Assembly: GCA_013423325.1 (NCBI GenBank)
Contig: BLJB01000035.1
Location: 186,001 to 250,000, forward strand
Reading direction: 5' to 3'
DNA length: 64,000 nt
Source of the DNA: Usnea hakonensis
Taxonomy: Eukaryota > Ascomycota > Lecanoromycetes > Lecanorales > Parmeliaceae
Shown: positions 22,333 through 33,340 of the stretch, piece by piece
How positions within the stretch are numbered: the stretch's first letter is position 1
Layout: each line of letters starts with the position of its first letter
Translations under genes and position numbers: made by a program
The notes under the pieces: model-generated
Databases searched by the model: none
The model's input: the letters and a program-made list of their open reading frames with translations, nothing else
Told to the model about the DNA's origin: nothing

Positions 22333-23096
22333 GCTCCAGGCCGTCAGCACGAAATATCTACAATCGCACACCAGAACGCAGTGGTTTGGACATGGCAACA
22401 TTAGTTCGCGCATAGACTCGCAATAGCCTACGTCTTTCATACTTGGTCCAAAACTAATGGTCCGGCCATTGTTGGGAAAACATCTGGCGTCTCGCATTAA
22501 AATTGCGTTGATTGGTCACGACAAGAGCTCTTTGCACGCTTCATGTCACGGCCATCCATTTCCTATGTATCCTTACGTACACATTATACTGAGTCGAATG
22601 GTGAAGACACTGTGCGTAAGAGCTTGCATTGGTGGACTGCTCCAATTAGGATAGAAGAGCTTAGGCATCTGTCAGTTTAAGGATGTGGTTGCATACCCAA
22701 TACAATAGATCTCAACGATCCACCATGTTGCCCTTTTCAACTCTCTTGTTGCCACTGATAGTCTGGCATAGTGTCTTCTAGCATGCGATTGCTTCTATGC
22801 AAAGTTTATGATATCCAGCCTTCTGAAGGCCTTGCCACTGCATCGCTGCGTCCTAACATCCACAGGAGCTGCCCGTGCTTTAGATATCTTTCTTCCTTTC
22901 CTTCAAGCAAGTCTACCACTGCCCGCCACTGTTTTCCACTGTCAGTACTCCGTGCAAATGCCTTGAGGAGGCTCAATGTGTGGCATGGATTCAATTAGAC
23001 GGAACCTACCGATGCAATTCTGGTCTTACGTGGTCGCACTCAGCACCATTATAAAATCGCCAGACGGAAATTCGTTTCTGGGTTTCTGTATTCTCC
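22333..23096. other. Convergent 3' intergenic region
   Basis: 764 bases between the stops of SMI1 (plus) and the PLP1 homologue (minus). The short frames here show no coding character that I can support. Confidence 0.55.
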
Positions 23097-23723
23097 TCAT
23101 TCCCAATCGTCATCGTCGTCGTCGTCGTCATTACTCCTGTTTCCATCATTTCCCAAATCTTCCTGACTCCTATTCACCGTCCTGGCTGCCCCAACACCAC
23201 CAACTCCTTTCTCCCTTTCCAAAACCCCAGCGCCCAACAACCTCTTTTCCAAATCCGCCGTCTTGAACGTATCCTCACTATATCCCACCCCTTCAAACCC
23301 AACAATGCGATCCACACTAACACCATCAACAAACGCAATCACACACGGCAAAACCTTAACCTTCAACTTCGCAACCAAAAACGGCGCATGCTCGACATCT
23401 ATCCTCAAAAACCGCGTCGAAAGGTGCACAGGAGCGAGGGCAGAAAGGTGCCCGTCCATGATCCGACAGCGGTTGAAGTCGGGCTTGTAGAAATGCACGA
23501 CGCAGTATTTCGTGGAGGTCGTGATGTCCATGAGGGGTTTCTCGTCGGTGATCTGGTCGTAGGTGCCGAAGCCTTGGCTGCGGAGGTGGTTGGATGCCTT
23601 GAGTTCGGAGGAGAGTTGTTGGAGGCGGGCTTCGCGGAGGGGGGCGAGGGAGGGGTCGTTGTCGAGGGAGGATTCGAGGGAGGAGAGGAGGGCGTCTTCG
23701 TCTTCGGAGGATGAGGTGGTCAT
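23097..23723 (-). CDS. PLP1: Phosducin-like / thioredoxin-domain protein (Plp1/TXNDC9)
   Basis: A single-exon protein of 208 residues. Family members bind the CCT chaperonin and help fold tubulin, actin or G-beta subunits. After an acidic N-terminus, the conserved block GFGTYDQITDEKPLMDITTS leads into a thioredoxin fold (KYCVVHFYKPDFNRCRIMD, TRFLRIDVEHAPFLVAKL, VKVLPCVIAFVDG, DRIVGFEGVG). The CxxC redox pair is absent (FNRC instead), as expected for this branch. The protein ends in an Asp run encoded by a GAC/GAT microsatellite and a terminal Glu. It is divergent from the GDP-mannose transporter gene with 469 bases between the starts. Confidence 0.92.
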   Translation of the reverse strand: MTTSSSEDEDALLSSLESSLDNDPSLAPLREARLQQLSSELKASNHLRSQGFGTYDQITDEKPLMDITTSTKYCVVHFYKPDFNRCRIMDGHLSALAPVHLSTRFLRIDVEHAPFLVAKLKVKVLPCVIAFVDGVSVDRIVGFEGVGYSEDTFKTADLEKRLLGAGVLEREKGVGGVGAARTVNRSQEDLGNDGNRSNDDDDDDDDWE

Positions 23724-24192
23724 GGTGGGTTGGTTGGAGAAGTTCGGGCAGGTCAGGTTCGAAGAATTGGTCGTTTAATTCCTGAGACTGTCTCCCTGCG
23801 GCTTAAGGGAACGTAGATGCTGGCAATTGAAGGTAAGTACTTTGGGTCAATACAGCGATGGACGCGAGCTTCGCGAGATGTTGCCGCCAAGCCCATAGGG
23901 CTGGTGAGGACCCTTGCCTTAGTGCTATGGTTAGCGTCCTCGTCTTTGAACAAGCCACCAGCAACAACAATTAATGTTCCACTACCACCACCTACTCTAT
24001 GCAGGTCAGCTTCTTGACACAATCACCGGGACTTTTTCTGTCGTTATAAATCACACCTCCTGCTGAGCCAGTATCTTTCCCCAACATTGGACTCTCCGCG
24101 CCACCAGTCGACTCAACTGAGGCTTGCGTACCCCCATTCATCATCCCAGGAAACCAATTCTCCTTACTTCCAATAACAGTGGGCAAACAGCC
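23724..24192. promoter_or_regulatory. Shared divergent promoter, PLP1 / GDP-mannose transporter
   Basis: 469 bases between opposite start codons. I saw no clear TATA box or repeated element in it. Confidence 0.45.
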
Positions 24193-25522
24193 ATGGCCGA
24201 CTTCAAGAAGAGGGACGACACGGTCATTGATCTGGACGAGAAAACAGAGCGCGGCTACCATTCCCCTCCAAGATCTCCTGGACCCAAGACTCCCACAGGA
24301 GCTGCAGCGCCAATGGCAGCAGTCGCCAACAATCCGGTCTTCCCGGTCCTCAGTTACTGCGCTTCCTCGATCTTGATGACAGTGACGAACAAGTTTGTGC
24401 TTTCGGGATCGTTCAATTTGAATTTCTTTCTCCTCTGCGTTCAGGTGAGTGGCAGTATGGGAGGAGTGAAGAATAGGATATGCTGACAGATGCTTAGTCT
24501 GTGGTTTGCGTGGTCGCTATTCAGACTTGCAAAACTTTTGGTGTTATCACGTATCGAGACTTCAGTTCGGACGAGGCGAGAAAATGTTTGTTCTCTCCGC
24601 TGTGAGATCTGGCATATGGGCCATTGACAGCTTTCCAGGGTTCCCGGTATCACTATCTCTCATCGTCATGATATACACCAGCACCAAGGCCCTACAATAT
24701 CTCTCAATTCCGGTATACACCATATTCAAGAACTTGACTATCATCCTCATTGCCTACGGCGAGGTGCTCTGGTTCGGCGGCTCCGTCACCGGAATGTCTC
24801 TCTTCTCCTTCGGCTTGATGGTTCTCAGCTCAGTCATTGCCGCATGGGCAGATATCCAACACGCGCTGCAAAGCTTCGGGCACGCAAGCGACGAAGCCTC
24901 GGCAAGAATATCAACTCTCAATGCCGGATACATGTGGATGATGATGAATTGTATTTGTAGCGCAGCTTACGTGCTTGGTATGCGGAAGCGTATCAAGTTG
25001 ACAAACTTTAAGGATTTTGACAGTATGTTACATGCCACATCCGTGATGCTCAACTTGCTGAGTTGATCCACAGCTATGTTCTACAACAACGTTCTCTCAA
25101 TTCCCATCCTCCTTCTCGCTTCCGTCTTCATCGAGAATTGGTCCTCCGAGAACGTGATGAAGAATTTCCCGATCGAGTCGCGCAACAACATTATTGCAGC
25201 CATGGTATTTTCCGGTCTTTCCTCAGTCTTCATATCATATACCTCGGCCTGGTGTGTTCGCGTCACTTCGTCGACCACGTACTCCATGGTCGGCGCTCTC
25301 AACAAGTTGCCTATTGCGCTCAGTGGCCTTATTTTCTTCGACGCTCCAGTCACGATTCCATCTGTCTCTGCCATCGCTGTTGGATTCATCAGCGGGATCG
25401 TGTATGCGCTTGCAAAGGTCAAGCAATCCGCGAAGGCTAAGATGGGAGGGGGACTGCCGACTACCAACCCTGCGCCAATGAGTGCGAGCATGCAGAGCGC
25501 TAGGGACTCCTTCAAATCTTAG
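24193..25522 (+). CDS. VRG4: Golgi GDP-mannose transporter (Vrg4/Gmt1)
   Basis: Moves GDP-mannose from cytosol into the Golgi lumen in exchange for GMP, supplying mannan and glycoprotein mannosylation. Four exons (24193-24444, 24498-24585, 24639-25022, 25074-25522) give 390 residues. After a polar cytosolic N-terminus there are about ten membrane segments of the drug/metabolite transporter fold. Signature sequences are SILMTVTNKFVLSG, TIILIAYGEVLWFGGSVTG and the GDP-mannose-binding motif GALNKLP at residues 315-321, which is diagnostic for nucleotide-sugar transporters of this specificity. The C-terminus carries a Lys-rich tail. Intron 2 begins GTTTGT and is the weakest donor, but WFPVSLSLIV is restored only by this splice. 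Confidence 0.96.
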
Positions 25523-26097
25523 ATCGACTTGTCCAGGTAGTGCGGACGACTAATATGAGAATATATGAAGGGCAAGGGGTCACTTCAAAAAAGACTTTCA
25601 AGAGAAGGGCGTTTGGTGCAAAATGGATACCTGATTGCCAGGGCTGCTGGATAGCTATCCTTCAAACGCATTGGCCATTGCCTGATTATTTACATTGTGA
25701 GGAAACGTTCTGGTATACGTTGAGTGTTTCTATTCGGTGTATCTATAGGAATTTCTGTATTCTCCAAATTAGAGTAATAGAATCGCACAGCTTGTTGTTG
25801 TATGTCGCTCTCCTGACTGGAATGAGAGGTCATGAACATGGAGGTGATATCCGAGGCGTTGAGACGGGTCTGATAGTCAACAAGCATGAGAGTAAGTACT
25901 CGTACATGTATATGGAAGATACGAAAGGCTTGGCGCTGTAGGGTGATGAGTACGAGTACATCTCCATTGTCGATTTAGAGCTTCCGTTTTTCCCCATTCA
26001 CTTCAACACCTTCACTTTTTTTTTCTTTTCTTTCCTCCCTACCACTGAAGGTCGATGATGGACGCAGATATCGCATACTTCACCGTTCTCCGATAGC
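25523..26097. promoter_or_regulatory. Intergenic region upstream of MMM1
   Basis: 575 bases between GDP-mannose transporter and MMM1. It contains an inverted pair of the decamer GTACTCGTAC/GTACGAGTAC (25896-25905 and 25950-25959) and a pyrimidine-rich tract at about 26006-26040, close to the MMM1 start, as is common in fungal promoters. Confidence 0.5.
25896..25959. repeat. Inverted decamer pair GTACTCGTAC / GTACGAGTAC
   Basis: GTACTCGTAC at 25896-25905 and its reverse complement at 25950-25959, 44 bases apart. The same decamer occurs at three other places in the window. Confidence 0.75.
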
Positions 26098-27466
26098 ATG
26101 AGTAGTCTTCAACGTACCAGCACTCCACTCCGTCTCTGATCCAACTGATTGACACAGCTCCAGATGTTGCTCCTCCCCAAGCCCCACCACAGCAGTCTTC
26201 GTGAGCTCTTCGAGAAACCCTTATATAAGCCTCACAGTACACTGACATGCATGCAGTCTCTCCTTCACACAAGGGTTTCTCCTCGGCCAGCTTTCCGTCG
26301 TGATACTAATCGGCTGCTTTATCAAATTCTTCATCTTTGGTGAACCCCCTTCACCTGAAACCACAGCCTCAGCACGCGCCCTCGCTCGTCGGGACCGCAG
26401 CCGCTCCATCTCTCTCACTTCGTCCTCATCCACCGCCCATAAGCTCAACAGCCAGCGCTCCGCCTCTCATGTCCTCCGACCCCCACCTAGACTGACGACG
26501 GCTACGATCCTCTCGAAGACGTATTACAATGTTAATTCGCACCAGCCGGAAAGTCTGGATTGGTTTAATGTCCTGATTGCGCAGACGATTGCGCAGTTCA
26601 GGAACGATGCGCATGATGACGATGCAATATTGGAGTCTTTGACTGGACTCCTGAATGGGCAGCAGAAACCAGGGTTTTTGTCTGATATCAAAGTTACGGA
26701 AATTAGTCTGGGGGAAGAATTCCCAATTCTAAGCAATTGCCGCGTTCATCCTGTGGACGACGGTGACACGAATGGACCCGAGGGACCGAGGCTCCAGGCG
26801 AGGATGGATGTGGACTTGAGTGATTTCATCACGTTGGGCATCGAGACGAAGATCATACTCAACTATCCCAATCCGCTCACCGCCATCTTGCCCGTCGCGC
26901 TGACAGTCTCCGTCGTCCGATTCTCCGGCACACTGTCCATCTCCTTCCTACCCTCGCATCCCACCCCCGCCAGCACCCCGTCCGGCGCCCCGCACCAGCC
27001 CCCTTCAACAACACCCACCACCCTCGCTTTCTCATTCCTGCCCGACTACCGGCTCGACCTCAGCGTCCGCTCTCTCGTCGGATCTCGCTCGCGGCTGCAG
27101 GACATCCCGAAAATCGCGCAACTGGTCGAGAGCAGACTGCACGCCTGGATCGACGAGCGCTGCGTGGAGCCGAGGGTGCAGCAGGTTGTGTTGCCGAGCT
27201 TGTGGCCGAGGAAGAAGAATACGCGGGGTCCGGGATCTGCGGACGGGGAGGAGGCGGTGCCGAAGGAGGGGTTGAGGGATGTGAGGGAGGAAGCGAGGAG
27301 GGAGGTTGAGGAGGAGAGGAGGAGGGATGGGGAGAGGAGGGAGAGGGAGGACGGTGATGGTGGGGGAACGACGGTTGATAAGAGCGGGTTTGAAGAGGGG
27401 CTTCGGTGGAGGAATCGGCTTTATGAGGATATGCCGGGGAGTATGCCGGGTATGATGGTGAATTGA
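26098..27466 (+). CDS. MMM1: Maintenance of mitochondrial morphology protein 1 (ERMES subunit)
   Basis: Mmm1 is the ER-anchored subunit of the ERMES complex, which moves phospholipids between ER and mitochondria. Three exons (26098-26113, 26158-26200, 26257-27466) give 422 residues. The first exon is only 16 nt and the second 43 nt; the splices restore MSSLQPPDVAPPQ followed by SLSFTQGFLLGQLSVVILIG, the conserved luminal end and membrane anchor (about residues 28-47). The lipid-binding SMP domain spans roughly residues 95-325 (SLDWFNVLIAQTIAQFR, GEEFPILSNCRV, RMDVDLSDFITLGIET, LVGSRSRLQDIPKIAQLVES). A charged Glu/Arg-rich C-terminal tail follows. Identification is secure; the tiny exons are supported by phase and by the family N-terminus. 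Confidence 0.95.
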
Positions 27467-28992
27467 CGGGGCCAAATGACCCGTTATCCATCTCTTCTAC
27501 GTCGATGATGATGAAGAGCTATCCCTTCCATCCGCATCAGTTGCAGTGAGACTACTGGGACCGTTATCCTGTATAGAAACACAATCTCCCCCCCAACCCT
27601 CCCCCCTTCCCCCTTCCATCAACCCAAAATCCAGTACGCACGTAATTTGGAGGCAAGCAGAAACACCCTTTTTTTCATATCGGATTTACGATCATTTGAT
27701 TGGTTTGGTTTGCTGGCAAGGGGTTGCAGGGGAGAGAAAGAGAGGGGCCCCGGGGAGGAGGGGGGCCGGTGGGATGTTTATATCTGGAGGTGGTTCGAGT
27801 TATGAGGTTGGATCAATTGGAGTGCATTGGAGTGGGTTTCTTGAACATTGACATACACACACACACAGAGGGGGAGAGAAGAAGGTGGTTCAGGGACGTA
27901 TATACAGCCACTCATAGCCCATCTAACCCCCATATCAAACTTACACTACTTACTCGCGCTTGGAGCATTGTAGACCCTATGTACGCTCTTGGGAGCGTGT
28001 CGTTGGATCATGGGTTTTGGTATCGGGATTTGGTGGGGAGGTTGACGATGCTGATATAGAGTAGATAGATTGGTTGGGTGGATGGGTGAGTGGGTCAAGA
28101 ATGCGATGAGTCGATGTCAGAGGCTATTACACTGCGAGGTGGTTTGTGTTTTGAGATGTTCTGCATCTGAAATTTTGGTTGTAGATACACATACAGACTT
28201 TTGGTTGTAGGTTGTAGATCTTACATAGTATATCATGATATGTCAGCGAGAAATGGATCTCTAGTATCTGTAGCTTTTACCAAGTCCTCGCGTCGTAGCA
28301 GGACGGGCAGCCACCCCCTTGCGTTCAAGACGCTTCTTGAGAAGCTCGGTCCCATGACACGATCTTGCACTTGAGGGGCAGACGTGTAGACTACCTCGTG
28401 CTTGCAAGGCTCGTGGTATGTGGTGCTTTGAGTAGACAACCTGAAGAGCTCACCACCATGGACAAAGCATAAAATCTTAACTTGGAAATGTCTCCTGTCG
28501 ACGAATCAGAATCTTTGAAATCCAGCTTGGTCCGTGTGACTGGGTGGTATATTATCAGTGTTACGTTCGATTCCTAATGGCGCTGGTACTGTGGTGTAGT
28601 TGGCTATGCCGGATATGTCGAACGAGGCGGAGGATTTGAGTTAACTAGCCGATTTAGTTACGAACGAAAACACTATGAATTGATCAACAAACGTCTTGAG
28701 AACTCGATGATCCTGTTAATCAGGAGAGCAAGCATGTAATTACCCTTCAGGAGTCATATGTATCGTCTGGCTCACCAATTCTTGTATCTGGCTTACTCTT
28801 GGTTGTACGGCGTTCATCGTTTGCCGGGATCTTTGACTTGTACTTTGCAGTCGACGCGCTCTTATGAGTTTGTCGCTGATGGAGAAGGCGCAGAGGATGG
28901 GCGGGTTAAGAGGCAGATTAAAAAGAAGTCAAAGGCGAATGGGGCTCTTCGTCCCTTGAGACCGATATCAGCTTACAATTCGCTTCTTGCCA
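27467..28992. other. Convergent 3' intergenic region
   Basis: About 1.5 kb between the stops of MMM1 (plus) and the histidine kinase (minus). It includes a purine-rich G-tract at about 27720-27770 and a short CA run at 27853-27865. A tRNA B-box-like string (GTTCGATTCC near 28565) has no matching upstream A box or stems. No gene was recognised. Confidence 0.5.
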
Positions 28993-31900
28993 TCATTTCT
29001 GCGGCAGATGAGTCGCTAGAGTATGCTCAAGCTTCGACAGAGACAATGGTTTTGTAAGGAAGTCATCTGCGCCGGCGGCTCTAAACAGAGCTTGAGCTTG
29101 AGTACTGACGACAGCAGTCACAGCGATGATGGGTGTTCTCCGGGAGAGTGTTCTAGCCGCTTCCATCGCACGTATCTCTTTTGTTGCTGTGATGCCGTCC
29201 ATATTAGGCATGGACTGGTCCATTAGTATTGCGTCGACGGTCGCATCGTGCTTCATGATCTGCGCAATGGCTTCCTCGCCATCATGGGCGAGCAAGACTT
29301 GATACTTCAAGACTGCTAGCATCTTCTTGCCAAGTTTCTGGTTGATCTAAAGACAAGCGTCAGCGGATTCTGCTCCTCTAAAAACGGCAAGGTAAGGACC
29401 ATCATACTGGGTTGTCTTCGACCAAAAGTATTACTGAATCTTTTGCTGTAGCTTCCTGAGGCTGTCCCTTATCGTTGCCGTCCACGATGTCGACCTGCGG
29501 TGCAAATCTGACTGTTCTGGCAAGAGCGACCTCTCTATTAGAAGGGTCGCGAGCGGCAGCGATCTGGTCAGCGAAAGTATGCCATAGCAATGGCTTCTGC
29601 AATCGGATGAAAGGTGACTCAGACAGCATGTCAGGGGTCTGCTGTACCGCTTCTTGAGTATCGTATGGCACAAGGACTTGCCATTGATCCTGCTTGAGGA
29701 GCTGTTGAAGACAACGTGGGTTCTCTCTCAAAAACGACGAGTCCGTCCATACATATTTCCACTCGGAATCAGATAGTTCAGAAAAGTCCTTGCACCTCAC
29801 AACGTGAAACCCGAACTTTTCCCAAGCCGTACGAACCCCTTCAAAAGATCGCTCATTTTCCCCATGGAACATCGCAATGCTGGGGCGCGTTCCATTAACG
29901 ACGGGTTTGGGATCTGGCTTGCCACACAAGGGCGCAGGTACTGTGATGGTGAAGACACTGCCAGTTTGTTCCGGCCCCACTGTGGATGTATCTGGATGTC
30001 TGCTATCTACCTCGATCGTCCCTTGCATTTTCTGGAGCAGCTGTTTGATAATACTCATTCCTAGTCCCGTTCCTCTTTGCGATCCTTTGGTAGTTGCTTG
30101 TTTGAAAGGCTCAAATAACAGAGGCAGAAAGGACGGGGGGATGCCGGTCCCCGTGTCTTTGACCCTGGCAACAAGCTTGCCATTCTCCATATCTATTGAC
30201 AAAAGGATATAGCCAGCCCGAGTGAACTTCAGAGCATTCGAAAGAAGGTTCATCAGGATCCGCTGGATGTAAGTCTCATCCAGGAAGAGCGAATGAGGTA
30301 CGTTCGGAGACACGACAACCATGAGATTTACATCGGCTTCGTCATCCTTGTTGGGTAGAAGCATTAGGATTGATTGGCAGACGGTCCTCATGTCCAATGC
30401 GACGGGACGGCAAACGGCCTCAGCATCCTTTTCTAATTTTGACCAATCAAGTACGTTGTTCGTGACTGTGGTATGATCAGCACGAAATGAATGACAGGAA
30501 GCTGCTTAGCGCGCACTTAAGGAAAGCGTTTTCGTGGCGTGCTGAATTGCGTAAAGAAGTATACGGCCTTCCTCCGTTAATTCAGTTCGGGAAAGTAGGT
30601 CCCCGTACCCTGCAGATATGGGAGTCAGCAAGCATTCCCTGACGTAACAGCCTTCGAGTGTGAGCCGAGTCCCTCGTACCTTGGAGGTGATGAAGAGGGG
30701 TCCTGATCTCGTGAGAAGCCGATGCTATGAAGTCACTTCTAGCGGCGGCGGCAGCTTCTGCATTCTCCTTCTGTGCAATAGTCCTCCATAGCTTTTTCCG
30801 TGTCATCACAATCTCTGCTAGTTTGTTCCTTGAGATCGTTGCCACATGTGCTAAGAGAAAGTTGGCTGCAATACAGGTCGTGATGGCGATACTACCGATA
30901 GCTACAGCTAGCTCAGGGGGGTAACCTCTCTTGGCTGATGGTTGAGCGTGCGACCAAAATCTACGCAGGAGACAGAAGTCAGCGTGTCTCAAATAAGGTT
31001 TATACTAAAGAACCAAGACAAGTCTCCAGGAAAGGAAGAGCTGTATCCTCTGGCAGAACGACTTAGCCGCCTAAATATTACTTAGGGTCGGAAGGGCGAA
31101 CGAGCCTTTCATTCCCCAGGTTGGCCTATGACTCGAATAACGCCACGAGCCTGAAGAGTTTCGGAGCGTCTTGCCCCCGCAGCCGTGTCTTGCAGCCCTC
31201 TGAGGCAAAGCCAAGAAGCAGAAGCAGCGATTGGTACTCAAAGTAGAGCTACTAGCTCTAATTCAATATTGAATGAGAAAGACTTAGTCCAAAATTTACG
31301 TACTTCACAGCTCGCATTCCTGTAAATTTGTCAATAGTGGCTTTTGATGCTTATCTCAAAGGGGCGTACCAGTAAAGTGCATTGCAGCGACGCCGAGACA
31401 TGCCACGATCGCGAAGAGGAATTGTTGTGTCAAATGAGTCTCAATCTGGGACATCAAGATGCACCCAACAAGGCAGACAACCCAACTAATCAGAGCAGAC
31501 AAGATGACGAGCGGCGGTTCAAGAGTGAAATCACCCTGCGGGATACGCAGGGCAACAATGCCAACGTAGTGCATGCTTGTGATAGCCAAGCTCCATAGGA
31601 AGCCTCTGATGATATTCCTCCACGAACAGCCTGCGTAAAGTGCCTCGCCAGTTGCAATGAACGCATTCTTTGCGGGGGATGTACCTCGGTACGCAAGGTT
31701 CATGATATTGGTGAGTCCGTACGAGCTATGGGTTGATCCCATGAAAGAATCAGATCTCCGGGAGATTGATTGTTCGCTTGGCCTTCTTTGAAGCCTTGGG
31801 CGCGCAGGAGATCCAGCCAAACTTTCAGGACTCTCTCCCCGCATCGGTACTGCCTGTTCTGGGTTCTGGATTGGCAGCTTTGCTGGCGATTCTGCCGCTG

Positions 31901-32650
31901 ATCCGTTGAGATGTAAACCTAAGTATTTGTGTCCTGGATCACGATGGAGGATTGGCTGTGGAGACATTGGTGGGGTTTCAGGCGGGGTGTCGGGGTTGAA
32001 TATCCCATTTTCGTCTTGGTTGGACAGACGACGTGGAAACAGGGGCGACTGTGAATCGCCTGCGTCCTGATTGTAGCGTTCTTGGTCAGATTCGTCCCCT
32101 TCATCCTCCTCCTCTTCAATAGGGTCCAAAAGGCGTTCGGTTGAGGGGTCGCGGGTATTTGATCTTGCACGTTTTATTGAGGGAGTCGGTATTGTTTCTC
32201 TCTTCAGGGATCTGTACTGTCTCCGTCTGCTCCTCATATACGTGTCCCACAGCAAATCTGTTGCCAACGCCGCGAAAGTGAACAGGACGGCGAGGATAGC
32301 GCTGAGGAGTGTCAGGGGAACATCTATTCCGATTGGAAGATCGAGTTCGCATGCGAGCATTGCGACGAAGTGGAGGCTCCAAATGGAGCAGAAACCAAAG
32401 GTGAGGCTCCCTAGTATGGTCCAGATGAGTACACTTGAAAAATGAAGGGACATTCTCGCCTGGCACATACTACGACAGAGGTCAGCTTTCGGGTGGTAAG
32501 AAAGGAGCAATCATGATGAGGAACGAACAGTTGGGTAGAAGTGAAAGCCCCTAGGAATGAGATAGCAATGGACGCAGCGATCATGCCGGCGTTCCAATGG
32601 GGTTTGAGTTGACGCATCGTATCATCTGGATCCATGGCTACTTGGAACAT
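28993..32650 (-). CDS. Hybrid histidine kinase with MHYT membrane sensor
   Basis: Seven exons: 32650-32529, 32469-31370, 31319-31304, 30960-30680, 30609-30517, 30465-29408 and 29346-28993, giving 1007 residues. The N-terminal half is an MHYT sensor: repeated membrane segments carrying SLHFVAMLA, SMHYVGIVALRIP and AMHFTGM, the last restored by splicing. In bacteria MHYT segments are proposed to bind copper and sense diatomic gases. A long cytosolic loop splits the sensor. The kinase core has the H-box SASHEIRTPLHHLQ (phosphoaccepting His496), N-box NLLSNALKFT, G1 VKDTGTGI and G2 GTGLGMSI. The receiver domain has LLVEDNP, phosphoaccepting Asp933 in ILMDQSMPNMDG, and the conserved Thr and Lys (AVTAVV, LTKPL). 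It would feed the Ypd1-type phosphorelay. The 16-nt third exon and the 343-nt third intron are the least certain parts. The start may instead be Met at 32635 or 32851. Confidence 0.92.
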
Positions 32651-33340
32651 GTCGACTAAGATTGGCTCTGCAGGTGCTCGAGTAGCTTTGCCTGCTACTT
32701 CAGCGGATCGATAAAGTAATATGCGTGGTGGCCAATGCTGTAAGTGGGGTGGGAAGTCGAGTGTGCATGATCGGAAAAAGGTGGATCTCGGTTGGGTGAA
32801 GGTACAGGTAGGTACTCGGTATGGAAGTGAGTGTTTAGGATACAAAAGCACGATAGAGTAGGCTGACTCTATGTATCCATGTATGCAAAAGAGAGTAAAA
32901 GCAAAAGCAAAAGCAAAAGCAAGAATGAGATGTAGGGGCTGGTGAAGAGAAGAGAAGAAAGAGGGTTGGTACTTAGGGTTAGAGTCAGAGTCAATGGGGT
33001 TAGATTAGGCGTGAGTAGGACTAATGGGGTGGGGCCGAGGGACAGTTCTTGTCAGATAAAGTAAGGTACCCTACACTAAAATAAGGCCTAACAATAATAA
33101 TACTTAAGGTAAGTCCGGGGGTCCCTCGTCCGGAGAGTCTGCGAGTATGTACAACATAGAGCCTGGACCTCGAGCGCCTCGACAACTGATCTGCGTCCTC
33201 GTTCTAAGGAATTAAAAAGTGATCTGCCGATCCACGTGCCACTTACCTATACCCTTCCGAGCCGACAGTTTTACGTCTTGGCATTTTCTGCTAAGGTCAG
33301 GTACCTTACCTTACCTTATTCTACTCATCTGCCTGACCTT
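32651..33340. promoter_or_regulatory. Upstream region of the histidine kinase gene
   Basis: Holds a 4-copy AAAAGC repeat (32897-32920) and several AAGGTA/TACCTT motifs (33061-33070, 33104-33113, 33301-33318). It is the likely promoter of the minus-strand kinase gene. No coding sequence was recognised. Confidence 0.45.
32897..32920 (+). repeat. (AAAAGC)4 short tandem repeat
   Basis: Four perfect hexamer copies upstream of the histidine kinase gene. Confidence 0.9.

Noticed and set aside
26426..27491. Several minus-strand frames antisense to MMM1, some Pro/Ser-rich
   Set aside because: They are shadows of the GC-rich MMM1 coding sequence; codon content and low complexity follow from the sense strand.
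28560..28660. tRNA-like boxes (GTTCGATTCC; GGTGTAGTTGG)
   Set aside because: They are in the wrong order and no cloverleaf stems form.
32970..33000. TTAGGGTTAG-like string suggesting telomeric repeats
   Set aside because: Only about one and a half units are present, inside an ordinary intergenic region.
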